This document shows, piece after piece, positions 49,917-60,123 of a stretch of DNA of 62,500 nucleotides (the first letter of the stretch is position 1; every line of letters starts with the position of its first letter). This stretch comes from Seminavis robusta (taxonomy: Eukaryota > Bacillariophyta > Bacillariophyceae > Naviculales > Naviculaceae): the NCBI GenBank assembly GCA_903772945.1, contig CAICTM010000402.1, positions 1 to 62,500 of the forward strand. Direction: 5' to 3'. Made by a program: the position numbers and the translations under genes. Under the pieces are notes generated by a model. That model was not told where the DNA came from, searched no databases, and saw only the letters and a list, made by a program, of their open reading frames with translations.

Positions 49917-51613
49917 AACGAATGTACCGTAGTCGGAGACCACGGTCTTTGCTATGCATCTGTTTGTACTGTACGCGGAAAGGTTACACAGCGAACGAAT
50001 GAATGATAGCATGTTCCTGGGTTGGGCAGACCAACAACAGTGTTTCATTTAAAATAAAAAATCAAGATAGTGGTTTTAAAAGAGTCGCAGGTAACATAAT
50101 GGTACTGAGGTCCTCGAACCACGGACGCAGTATGCGATGCTACGTGGTGCTCTCATGCCGGGATCGTAATAATTGTTATTCGTCCATGAACCTCGCGATC
50201 TCCTACGGTATGCGGCTCACACATAAGGACAAATCCACTGTTTGTCTTTCCTTGCTTTCTCCTGCACCATGGAACTAGCTTCCTGTGATCTTCTGCTGCC
50301 ATTGCCAAATGTGCTACCTATTATTTGTCTTCATGTAGCTAGCTAGTAGTGCACTTTGGTCAACCGCCACTGTCCTTTGCAGACAGTTAGTGAGTTTCTG
50401 CAACATCCATTCTGCTCTGTGCCGTTGGTCTGTGTCTATGCAGGAATGGGAGCATGAGTTCGCTCCAAGTACACATACATGAAGAACGCGTGGTACTTTA
50501 GGCTTTGCTTTTCGCTCTTGTCAGTAGCTGAGGCAGCTGATCGAGATGTTCGGATTCGGCGAGTGGTGGCATTCGAAGCAACACGCCGCCGTTTAGCAAT
50601 GTAGTCAAGCCAATTCCTCACTTTTACAGTGCATTCCGAGGAAAGTGGATTTCGCCTGGATGCAGGGCGACTTTTTGCGGGCGCGGGAATGACAGCAGCC
50701 ACCAGGTACGAACATTGAAGCTTTGGCTGAAGCAACGTTCCAACCTTCTCAATACAGTTAGTTGTGCTACGTGTCCATCGTCTATTGCATTGTCATCCTT
50801 CTTCAATCACCCATGTCCCTTGCACAAAGAAAGAGATGGAGCATCAGTACACATCACAATGCCGAGTTGTTTCCCCGTTCCCGCAACTATCGGAACACGG
50901 CTGGATGCCGCCATCAACAACACGCACCACAGTAACTTTCGTGGACTGTTGCTTGGTGCAGACTAATGCCTGCTCCGTACGGTATCCCCTCGTTTTGATG
51001 AGACACTATTATTTTGTCAAAGAGGCAGATTTAAGCCTTCGAAGCTTCCTACATCCTCAACACGGGCGGCGCTGCAGCTGAGTAATAAGGGTCCAAAGAT
51101 TGTATCGTCGTCCTTCTTCAATTGGTCATGTCCCTTGCACAAAGAGAATGAGCGCCAGTACATATCACGATGCTAGCTAGCTAGTTTTATTCCCGCAACT
51201 GCATATCGGAACACGGCTGGATTCCATAGCATCGTCAACAGCCAGCCATCAAAGAAAGTCCGGTGGACTGCAGATGCATCGATATCCAACAGATCTTTGC
51301 TTGGTGCAAACTAATGGCTGCTCCGTACGGTATCCTCTTGTTGATGATGAGATCCTTGTCAAAGAGATCTGCCTGTACGATGCACCGCTGTGGTGCCTGT
51401 AGTGCCTGAAAGCCTGGCTAGCTAGATATTCGTCCACCATTCTAAGTGAGCTCAGGCATGGAATTGCGAGCTAAAGTTTAGCTGATTGCTGCTATTGACT
51501 TTGCTTTGTATGGAGGAGGATGAGTGTTGTTATTCTATGTGAGTTATGGAGGGTAGCCATGGTCTATCTATATACATCTAATGAGGATCTATCTTGCATG
51601 GGTAGCTAGCTCG
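49917..51613. other. Intergenic with a diverged tandem duplication
   Basis: 50081-50172 is the 3' flank shared with 48081-48172. Segments of about 250 bp at 50775-51035 and 51105-51375 are diverged copies (CATGTCCCTTGCACAAAG, CGGAACACGGCTGGAT, CTCCGTACGGTATCC). No gene supported. Confidence 0.65.
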
Positions 51614-52105
51614 CTAACTAGCTTGTACGGTAGCCACTGGACTGACTAGCGCCTTTTGTCTCATATTGCGGAGTACGTTGGTCTGTTGATGCTGGTGATT
51701 TTGAGGCGTGCTCCGTACCCTCCTGGGTGTTGCCCTGCCATTAGGCGTTGACGGTAGTGGCGACGACGACTCTCCCTCGCAGTTGGCACTTTTGGCTCGT
51801 CGTAACCGTTGGACTCCATCTCGTTGAAATCGTGCTCTTCGATTGGCTTCACCTGTTGGCAACGGCCGTCGGTGTTGGGTTCGTTCTTCACTGCGAAACC
51901 GTCGGTAGTCTTCGGCTCCGTAAAAGAGCTCGGTAATGTTGGTAGCATCCAAATTTTCTACTGCCGCAACCACATTCAGAGCATCGTTGAAGCTCACTTT
52001 CTTTTTTAATGATGAGTGGAGAGGCGCTGTCTTGCGGCTATTGCTATTGCTATTGTTGGTGTTGGCGTTCATATTGCAGGGAGGGGCGGCAGTTGGATAG
52101 CACAT
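51614..52105 (-). CDS. Small VSF-family protein, copy 2
   Basis: 163 residues from ATG 52105 (MCYPTAAPPCNMN). An Asn/Ser-rich start precedes the core LKKKVSFNDALNVVAAVENL, then ITELFYGAEDYRRFRSEERT, matching copy 1 at 46652-46996 in order and spacing. KKVSF resembles a PP1 RVxF motif. The C-terminal half is basic and Ser/Pro/Arg-rich (ATPRRVRSTPQNHQHQQ). Opposite strand to copy 1. Function unknown. Confidence 0.7.
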   Translation of the reverse strand: MCYPTAAPPCNMNANTNNSNSNSRKTAPLHSSLKKKVSFNDALNVVAAVENLDATNITELFYGAEDYRRFRSEERTQHRRPLPTGEANRRARFQRDGVQRLRRAKSANCEGESSSPLPSTPNGRATPRRVRSTPQNHQHQQTNVLRNMRQKALVSPVATVQAS

Positions 52106-55063
52106 GGTTGGTTGAGTCGAATGGAGTTGAGTGTTGCGTTGCTTTGGTATCTCAGTGATAGATAATGAGTGCAGTGCAGTGCAGTGGGAAAGCAGTGGTG
52201 GCAATTTTGGTACTCAGGTTTCTGACAGCTATCTTGAGTGTCTTCCGCATTCCGCATGCCAGAGAATGGTGAGCAGGAAGATGCTTTGCGAAAGATGACT
52301 ATTGATACTCTATTGATAATGTCTCCATCTCCAAGAAGCAAGTGGGAGAATACTTGGGAACGCATGATTCAGTGACAAAAAGCATAATGAATTAACGGTC
52401 AAAAATCCCTGACGTATCGCCATCATTAAAATGATTAATCAATCTGTTCGTGGAGTTTAAATCTTGGCCCTCAAACCTCAAACTAGCTTTCCTCCTAGCT
52501 TACCTTTCTAACAAACAGTGCTCCAGTGGAAGCATATTTCCTAAATCGATCTTGGACTTATCAGAAAGTGGTCACACCTTGCTTGCTGAGCCACAGCAAC
52601 AATCATTGTCACGTATACAGCCACAACAGCTGGATGGTTTGAAGTGACGACCGTCAATCTACCAGTACCGGAACACACGACACAGCAACACCTCAGTGTC
52701 CAAGAAGACAACTTTGAGATACAGGTAGATTTGGTAACAATATACAGTCGCCAAATCAATAGAGTATGCAAAGGTATAATAGGCTAAAGCATTTATTTAC
52801 CTCAGCTACTGTTCTTAAGTTGTCTTCCAGACTCTGCATGCCGCCACAAAACCAACCTCGACTCGACTCAGAGTCAGCAGTCGGTAGCCCCGAGCCACTT
52901 TGTCTTTTTTTATTCAGAGCAGCACAGATACAGTACTGCACTGCCCAGCCCAGCCTAGTAGCTAGATAGCAAGCCAAAGCTCCCTTGCCTTGATTCCATT
53001 TCCGTATTGCATAGGTACAGAGTATTACGCTACCCTTGCTAGCTAGTACGTGAGTTTACTAGTTTGTTGCTTGCTTCCCCCCAAGTTAGCGAGCGACCTT
53101 GTACACCACAGCATCACGCTGGTAGGACACCCCAGCAGGCACTCCCCTCGTTGGTCCCGAGAGCAGCAGAGCTAGACTACGGAGCTACCGTAGACCGTAG
53201 ACTACGGTAGCTTCCGTGCAGTACCGGTACCACCGCAGACTGCAACTACATGTAGCTAGTAGTCTAGGTTGAGTGACGAGTGGTCGGTGGAGTGTCGAGT
53301 GACAGTCGTCGTGACCTCCTGTACCAGCACTGGTACAGGCTTCGAACCCGCCGTGTGTGGAGGAACAGTTCGCGTCGATTCATTCGACTCAATTCGATAT
53401 CATTCTTGCTTGGTGCGGTAACGGAGCGTGTTTTCGGTGAATGCAACTCGAACGGAACAAAAATTGAGTTGCTACGGTACTAAGTACTCGACGGACCAGT
53501 TTGCAATCCAGCTGTCTGCGTGCTTCAATGATGCAAGGTTTTGGTCGGTTGTGGCTGTTTTGATTACCGTTCATCGAGGACGGTGGAGGAACGGCTTTCC
53601 GTGTCGGCGGACCCGGAGCTTATCGTCGTTGCGTGCGTTCCCAGTTTGCTTGCTTGTTCCAGCCAGTTTGGGGGTAGCTACGAGTGTACGGTAGCGTACA
53701 CGAGGTAGCAGTCGAAGCACACGGAGGCAACAAGCAACGACATGTATTCCAGACGGCTTTGCTAATAACGAATGAACTAACTATTAATCAATACTAGCTA
53801 GCAAAAGTCAAAACTGGCGACGAAGCGAACACAAACCCTTGACATCAGATCATTCCAGAAAAAACAATCAGCCAACGATTTCGCCTTATTGCCCTCTGGC
53901 CAAGCGGATGAGCACAAGAAGCGCAGGTAAGGTTCCGTACTAGTACGCACCGAAGCTAGCCAGCCTCAGAGTTCAACGCAGCGAAGGGATTGACCCATTC
54001 AATCCAGGTCGGAAAACAGCAATCCCAGTCTACTACCAGCACATCTCGTCGCACAAAGACTCGAAGAAAGTATCGTTGTTTGCTTTAGTTTAGACAACTT
54101 TCTCAACAAAACAAGCACCATCGCCCCCTTCTTGCTCGCCAACGATCAGCCACGGAAGAGAATCATCCGCCAGGCTCGTGAAGAATCGAATCACATTACA
54201 TTATTCAAGCGGTGTCTTTCTTGACAACACCAATCACCGACCTTGCCATAACATCCATTTGCTTGGGTTCAAGCAAACGCAACAACAATAGACCCGCAAC
54301 AAGTCGAAGGCCGAAAAATGATTCTTTCAGTGTGGTCAAGCAGATACACAATGATTCTTGTGAGCCTTGCCCTTGCAACTCTCCAAGGGCGAAATTGGCT
54401 CCTGATTTGGATTGCTTCCGTAGTTGTTTACTATCAATATTTCGCAGAGGAAGACTGAGCAAGCTGCTGCTGGATATCCATGGGCTTGCTTCGTTCCGCT
54501 GACTCGAAAGTTGCTCTCATCAAGGTCGAGCAATCTAGAAAGCAAGAGGCTTTGGTGAGAAAAGGACTGTTGGTGCGATTGGCTGCTGGCCAGCTAGCTG
54601 GTAGGGTTGCTCAAGCTTGAGCCCAGCCAGGTATTCGTTTCTGCCAAGCAAGCAAAGCCATGCCAGAGCGACAACAACGCAGCGGTGGTGAATCGAATCA
54701 GGACAGCCATGCTACATGTAGCAGAAAACAGGACCCAGAATAGTCACGGCGAGCGAGCAAAAAGCTAAGGAAGGAATGCACCGGCTGTTGTACAAGAAAT
54801 GGCATCCCTCCCTATGGAGCAGGGCTGGTTGGGAACCAAAGCGGTCCACAGCAAACAATTCAATTGTGCATGAAAGAGGTTTGTAGCACTTTTAAAATAA
54901 ACTGCTACCGTAACTAGCTAGATCAGATACGGTAGTTGCAGAAACTGAAACCGTTGGTAGGCACAGGTATGCATACATACACACCATGTTTTGTGGGCTG
55001 CATGCATGTTCCAGGATAGGGCGACATGTGGTTTGGCCGAAGTTTTTCAACCTGGATCACCAA
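52106..55063. other. Intergenic, about 3 kb, no supported gene
   Basis: ORFs are short and unrelated to known families. The stretch has CTAGCTAG and GTACCGGTACC words (near 53222), ACCGTAGACCGTAGACTACGG near 53190 and many single-copy segments. The large size may hide a non-coding RNA or an old element, but I see no sign that supports a call. Confidence 0.5.
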
Positions 55064-58000
55064 TCACCACCGGCGCCGGGACACCCAGTTCTTTGACTTA
55101 TTCGGTATCGGTTCTGACTGACGGGGTTGTTTCTTCTTTTTCTGCTTCTTTGCCTTTTCCACCTTGGTTTCTCTGTTGGCCTCTTCCTTGGAACTTTCAG
55201 ACAGGTCTCTCTGCCGTCTTTTCTTTCCACCGTCCGACGGATGGTTGCTTGTTCCGGATTTTTGGGCTTCCACCTTTGTCGCTTTGGTTGTCTCTGCTAC
55301 CTCATTGTTGGGCTTGTAGACATGCTTGTCAGCTAATGTTTCATCAGCTTGCGCAACATTGGAGGATCGATTCTGCTCCAGCAGCTGGCTAGGTATCATC
55401 TCCCGTTGCTTTTCAACCTGCTTCCACTCTATTTGCTTTGCCTCTTTCTTTGCTGCTTTCCTTGCCGATTTTGCCTCTTTTCTTGCCCTTTTCGCCGCTC
55501 GCCTTGCCGCTTTCTGCTCCTCCTCTCTTTGCTTCGAGCATTCTTCTTCCTCCTCCATCGTTCTTTTCCTCTTCCCCAACTTTGTTCTTTTCCTCTCCCC
55601 CAACTTCTTGGAAGTCTCCACACAAGGCGATTCCTGTTGCTGATCATTGTCGGCAGTAGAATGATCGATGTGGGCAGGACTGCCGATGCTGCTGTTAGTC
55701 TTCGCATTGACCTTGCCAGCTGAGCTTTTATCTTTGTTGGATTCTTCGTTGATGGCTCTGGTGGAATCCTCAAAAGTTCGTCTGCCAACTTTGCTTTCTT
55801 GTTGGTTGGGACTGCCGGAGGCTGCTTCATTGGGATTGCCATCTTGACTGCCATCCATGATTGCAGGTTGCTTCTCAGCACTGCTGGTAGCATCAGTGCT
55901 GCTGGTAGTCGTGACATCCAGCTTGCCGGTTGGCCCATGGTCCTTGTTGGATTCTCCGATGCAGCTACTGCCAGGGGAGAAACTAGTGTTGATGGAACCC
56001 TCACGAGATTGGCTGGGGTCATTCTTGTCTTTGGGATGATCCCTGTAAACAGGGAAGGAACCATCGAGATTGTTATGTTGGGGTGCTGTGCAGTCCTTCA
56101 TGTTGGATTTTCCACTGCTCCTGACCGGGATACTTTTTCTGGCGGTGGAAGTCTTCAGGTTGTCAGTTGTGCTGAACTCTTTGTCTTTGGGGTTGTCATT
56201 GCTATCAGTGATGGAGCCCATGTGGTTGTCGATAGGGATGGGTTCTTTTTGGTGGTTGCTGTTGCTGAGGGTAGTAGTGGTGGGATGGTTTTGGCTGTCG
56301 GTGTTGGTTTTTCCGTCAATGGCCTGGGCCTTTGTGTTGGTAGTGTCCTTGGTCCTGTCTTTGATGCTGGCAGCAAAATGGCTTCTTTTGTCAGGATCCT
56401 GGCTGCATGTATCACTGCTCGGAGACCTGGATGTGGCAAGGTGATTGTCGGCGTTGACATTTGCCTTGCAGTCCCCGGCGCTGCTGTTGTCAGTAGCTTC
56501 AGGCTTCAAGGTGATGTTCTTCTGCACATGGCAGGTGTTGGGGCTTCTTTCATCGTCCAGGCTGCTTCTCTCAACTTTCCGAGGGCGTGTGGTAGTAGAT
56601 TTAGGCGTGTGGTTGTCTTTGATGTTGGAATTCTCACAGCTGCCGCTGTTGGTGTTTTGCAGAATGGGGATTGAGGATTCTCCAACGCTTGTCCTGTCGA
56701 TGTGAAGAGCACTAGCTGTGAGGGATGCTGTGCTCCCGTTGTCATCCTTGCTCCTAGAGTTGCGTCCGTCGTTGGTATCAGAATTGTTGGTACCAGTGTT
56801 GTCGTCGTCGGTTGCCAGATGCTTGGGTGTGTTTTGCAGAGTTGGGATTGTGGTTTGGGAGAGCTCGCAACTTCTGCTGTCTGCGACAAGGGGACTCCTG
56901 GTCAACGTTGCAGGGTTGCGAATGTGGTGATCGGATTGGGAGTTACCGCATGCACTTCTACCAGTGTGCAGAGAACTGTTGCTAGTGCTGTTGCTAGTGA
57001 TGTTGGTGCGGTGCTGGCCTCGTGCATCGTGCACGATGGGGGTGACTTTTCTGGCGGTTCGGTGGTCAATTTGACTGCCAGCCTTGGTGTTGGCGCCTCC
57101 ACAACTGCTCCTGTCATCACCAGGAAGACCAGTGGTAACTGGCAAATCACATTGTTGCTTAGTGCGACCTTTTTCCCTGCTGATGGAGTCTGCATTCATG
57201 ACAATCTTATTGTTACCATTGTGGGGACTGTTGGTGCTGACTGAGCCTGGTTGGGTGTCAGAGTGAACAAAGTTCGCCCCGCTGAGGTCTCCATGGCAGC
57301 CTACAATGTCGATGCTGGCGTTTATATCGTTTCGGTCATACGGAGGCTGGGTCGCAATGCTATAAGCGAGGCTTTCAGGGCTGCCAACACTTCTGACTTG
57401 TTCCTCTTCTCTAGTTTCCTTACTTCCAACTCCGTCAGTCACTGCTTCTTGTGCGAAGCCTGGGTCGTCTGCTGCATCTTCTCTTGCTTCTTCAGACACT
57501 GCTTCGGCTGCTGGTGTCTCTGTCAAGTCTGGGTTGTCTTTTGCATCTTTCTCGACCAATTCAGCATCACTAGTACCCACCTCTTCCGTTCCTTTCTTTG
57601 CTTCTTCCGACACTGCTTCAGCCGCTGGTTTCTCTGGCAAGTCTTTTGCACCCACTTCTTCCATCACTGCTTCAGCCACTGGTTTCTCTGGCAAGCCCGG
57701 GTTCTCTTGTACATCTCCGTGGGCCAATGCAGCGTCACTAGCACCCACCTCTTCAGCTCCTTTCTCTGCTTCTTCTTCCAGCACTGCTTCAGTCACTGGT
57801 TTCTCTGACAAGCCTTGGTTGTCTCTTGAATCTTCGTTGGCCAATGCAGCGTCACTAATACCCACTTCTTCCACTCCTTTCTCTGTTTCTTCTTCCAGCA
57901 CTGCTTCAGCCGCATGTGTCTCTGGCAAGTCTGTGGCGCCCACTTCTTCCGCTTCTTTTGCTGGTTTCTCAGTCAAGTCTGGGTTGTCTTTCACATCTCC

Positions 58001-59746
58001 GTGGGCCAATGCAGTGTCACTAGCACCCACCTCTTCCATTCCTTTCTTTGCTTCATCCATCACTGCTTCAGCCACTGGTTTCTCTGACAAGTCTGGGTTG
58101 TCACCCGCTACCACTTCTTCCGCTCCTTGCTCTTCTTGTTTCTCCGTCTCTTCTACTTGTGCCTGTGGTTCACCTGCCGCCGCCACTGTTGTCTCTGCTT
58201 GTCGGTTGTTGTTGGTGGTGGTAGTGTCGCCTTGGACGGCCTCATTATTATTTCCAATAATGGAACCGTCGGTTTTTTGTTGTTGTTGTTGTTTGCTGGC
58301 TTGACGTCGTGGTGGCAGGCCCATCTTGGCGTATTTAATGTAACGTTGCTTAATCCAACTGGCACGTAACCGCGCCCAAATTCGTTTTCGGTTAGGTTTG
58401 TCCGCATCGGAGAGTGCTTTCAGAAAGCACTGGATGGCCTTGGGTGTCATTTTTACTCGCCCCTGTTTTTGACTCTGGAGCACCAACATGGCCTGTTCCA
58501 CCGTCGGTAGGACAAACTCTTGCTGGTACTGGTAGTACGACAATGGGTTGCTTTTGTTGTTGTTATTAGTATTGCAGTCAAATTGTTTCTCGCAGGAGTA
58601 CATTTGTTCGACTTGATTCCAAATGTCAAACTTGAATTGTGACTCGGGAAGGTCCACCCGTTCGTACTGCATGGCGTAGATCCCCACGAGGATCTGGACC
58701 ATTTCTTGCAAGCGGATGAATGGGAGGATCCGAATGGTGAGCAATGCCGCCAAAAGTTGTCGCGTGCATGGATGTTTGAGTGGAAGAATCCAGTCGTCGC
58801 CATCTTTAGTGTCGTCATCATCGTTGGGTTGGTCTTGGGTTCTACCAATCAACACCTTGAGGACCTGTTTCCGAAAAAGGTCAAAGACCAAGTTTGCCAG
58901 GTGGTTATTTGTGTGCTGGTGCTGGTGTATGGTAGCCCTGTCTAGCTGAAAGTCAATGGTGGCCAATCCCCGGAGCAAATGAATGTATCCAGGACCTGGC
59001 ATAGTGTCGAATCTCAAGAGTGGATACAGGTGATGGGGCGCGCGGACCATGTTTCCAAACATGATTGCCAATATGAAACAAGGATGATGCATCATGTTGG
59101 ATTCGTGACAGAGTTGACGGTAGCTCTGTAGCACTTGCCATACAAACGCAATGCCGTCACTTCGCTTGATGGATGCAAAAAGTTGGTGAAACATGACGAG
59201 GCGATAAAAGGTAGAAGGACACGCGCCCTTGACGGTGGATATTTTGTAGACGATCAATGGACCTACAGGCTCCCCTTGTGGAAGCTCCATGAGATTGAGA
59301 TCTTCTGGCAGACCTTTTCTTCTTGTATTCATCCAACGCCTGTGCAAATTGTTCACGTCTCTCCATTCCTTGCTTGCCTTGTAAGCCGTCCTCTTGTCTG
59401 GCGTATGCTCCATGTACTCCACGTCCACAGCCTCAATGCAGTTAAAGGGATGCAACTTGTGAAACGCTCGATGAAATCGGGCCATTAAATTCTGACCCTT
59501 GAGCAATTCCTCACATTCCTGAGAGTAGATACAGTCGAATTTGTTTGTGTCACCACAGACAGAGTCGTTGTCATCGCTGTCGTCGTCATTGCGAAAGAAG
59601 CGATCGTCATCATCTTCATCCTTGTTGGACGAGCCATTAACGAGAGAAGGCGCCTCTCCACACATGTCCTTTGTGGCTTTTTCGTCGCGGTTGTCCTGGT
59701 TGTTGTCCTCCATTTCGTCACACAAAACCTTCTCAAACTTCGTCAC
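55064..59746 (-). CDS. Gene E: GRVQLT-family protein with E/A-rich repeats and S/T/N tail
   Basis: 1560 residues, uninterrupted. An acidic start (KDEDDDDRFFRNDDDSDDND) precedes the family domain at about 160-430: VWQVLQSYRQLCHESNMMHH, FILAIMFGNMV, then a replaced GRVQLT block (RFDTMPGPGYIHLLRG), TIDFQLDRATIHQHQ, GDDWILPLKHPCT, LLAALLTIRILPF, LVGIYAMQY and VEQAMLVLQ. Next come about six 40-residue E/A repeats (EKPVAEAVMDEAKKGMEEVG, ASDTALAHGDVKDNPDLT; 57400-58130), an S/T/N/D-rich region like those of A and B (GESNKDHGPTGKLDVTTTS), and a basic C-terminus (KRAKRARKEAKSARKAAK-like). It is about 25 kb from the main cluster, on the opposite strand to B-D. Function unknown; nuclear role inferred. 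Confidence 0.8.
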   Translation of the reverse strand: MTKFEKVLCDEMEDNNQDNRDEKATKDMCGEAPSLVNGSSNKDEDDDDRFFRNDDDSDDNDSVCGDTNKFDCIYSQECEELLKGQNLMARFHRAFHKLHPFNCIEAVDVEYMEHTPDKRTAYKASKEWRDVNNLHRRWMNTRRKGLPEDLNLMELPQGEPVGPLIVYKISTVKGACPSTFYRLVMFHQLFASIKRSDGIAFVWQVLQSYRQLCHESNMMHHPCFILAIMFGNMVRAPHHLYPLLRFDTMPGPGYIHLLRGLATIDFQLDRATIHQHQHTNNHLANLVFDLFRKQVLKVLIGRTQDQPNDDDDTKDGDDWILPLKHPCTRQLLAALLTIRILPFIRLQEMVQILVGIYAMQYERVDLPESQFKFDIWNQVEQMYSCEKQFDCNTNNNNKSNPLSYYQYQQEFVLPTVEQAMLVLQSQKQGRVKMTPKAIQCFLKALSDADKPNRKRIWARLRASWIKQRYIKYAKMGLPPRRQASKQQQQQKTDGSIIGNNNEAVQGDTTTTNNNRQAETTVAAAGEPQAQVEETEKQEEQGAEEVVAGDNPDLSEKPVAEAVMDEAKKGMEEVGASDTALAHGDVKDNPDLTEKPAKEAEEVGATDLPETHAAEAVLEEETEKGVEEVGISDAALANEDSRDNQGLSEKPVTEAVLEEEAEKGAEEVGASDAALAHGDVQENPGLPEKPVAEAVMEEVGAKDLPEKPAAEAVSEEAKKGTEEVGTSDAELVEKDAKDNPDLTETPAAEAVSEEAREDAADDPGFAQEAVTDGVGSKETREEEQVRSVGSPESLAYSIATQPPYDRNDINASIDIVGCHGDLSGANFVHSDTQPGSVSTNSPHNGNNKIVMNADSISREKGRTKQQCDLPVTTGLPGDDRSSCGGANTKAGSQIDHRTARKVTPIVHDARGQHRTNITSNSTSNSSLHTGRSACGNSQSDHHIRNPATLTRSPLVADSRSCELSQTTIPTLQNTPKHLATDDDNTGTNNSDTNDGRNSRSKDDNGSTASLTASALHIDRTSVGESSIPILQNTNSGSCENSNIKDNHTPKSTTTRPRKVERSSLDDERSPNTCHVQKNITLKPEATDNSSAGDCKANVNADNHLATSRSPSSDTCSQDPDKRSHFAASIKDRTKDTTNTKAQAIDGKTNTDSQNHPTTTTLSNSNHQKEPIPIDNHMGSITDSNDNPKDKEFSTTDNLKTSTARKSIPVRSSGKSNMKDCTAPQHNNLDGSFPVYRDHPKDKNDPSQSREGSINTSFSPGSSCIGESNKDHGPTGKLDVTTTSSTDATSSAEKQPAIMDGSQDGNPNEAASGSPNQQESKVGRRTFEDSTRAINEESNKDKSSAGKVNAKTNSSIGSPAHIDHSTADNDQQQESPCVETSKKLGERKRTKLGKRKRTMEEEEECSKQREEEQKAARRAAKRARKEAKSARKAAKKEAKQIEWKQVEKQREMIPSQLLEQNRSSNVAQADETLADKHVYKPNNEVAETTKATKVEAQKSGTSNHPSDGGKKRRQRDLSESSKEEANRETKVEKAKKQKKKKQPRQSEPIPNKSKNWVSRRRW
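57400..58130 (-). repeat. E/A-rich approx. 42-residue repeats inside gene E
   Basis: The minus strand encodes variants of EKPxAEAVxEEAxKGxEEVG followed by xSDxALAxxDxxDNPxL about six times. Some units are shortened (GATDLPETHAAEAV). DNA units are about 100-130 bp. Confidence 0.85.
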
Positions 59747-60123
59747 TAGTGCTAGACTAGCTAGTGGGTGTTGTTCTCCAGTCAGTTAGTTAGTTATCCG
59801 TATGGTGGTCGGTAGAAGTAAGTGCAGTAGTAGTAGTAGTAGTAGAAGTCTCTTGCTAAAAGTGAGAAGTGCTGAAGAAGTGAGGGGCCTCGTTTTGGCC
59901 AATGCTGAAAATAAGGCGCGAAGAGCATCGCTCTGCGTGCGGTATTCAAAGCACATAATATCCTTCGCCGCCTCGAGCTTCCTCGTCATAAATCATGCAA
60001 CTCAATTCGCCCCTCTAGCCAGCTACCGTACTTAGCTAAATCCATTATAGTTGCTGTGAGCTACTCTAGCTAGATGGAGCAAGGAGCACTGTCTTGCTCA
60101 CAGTAACGGTACCGGTATGCTAA
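59747..60123. other. Intergenic upstream of gene E
   Basis: Includes (TAG)n near 59826-59847, the E2F-like word of gene E, CTAGCTAG and GGTACCGGTA near 60107. Confidence 0.6.
59915..59923 (-). promoter_or_regulatory. E2F-like site upstream of gene E
   Basis: Minus strand GCTCTTCGCGCCTTATTTT, about 170 bp before ATG 59746. The TTCGCGCC core equals that of gene F; no clear CAATGACA box. Confidence 0.4.

Noticed and set aside
50436..50735. 99-residue basic ORF on the minus strand
   Set aside because: No homologous feature, overlaps low-complexity DNA and has no supporting context.
53891..53990. tRNA-like A box (TGGCCAAGCGG)
   Set aside because: No matching acceptor stem or B box with proper spacing follows.
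7562..59746. Genes A and E having the same length (4683 bp) as evidence of recent duplication
   Set aside because: Their sequences, repeat types and domain positions differ; the equal length is coincidental.
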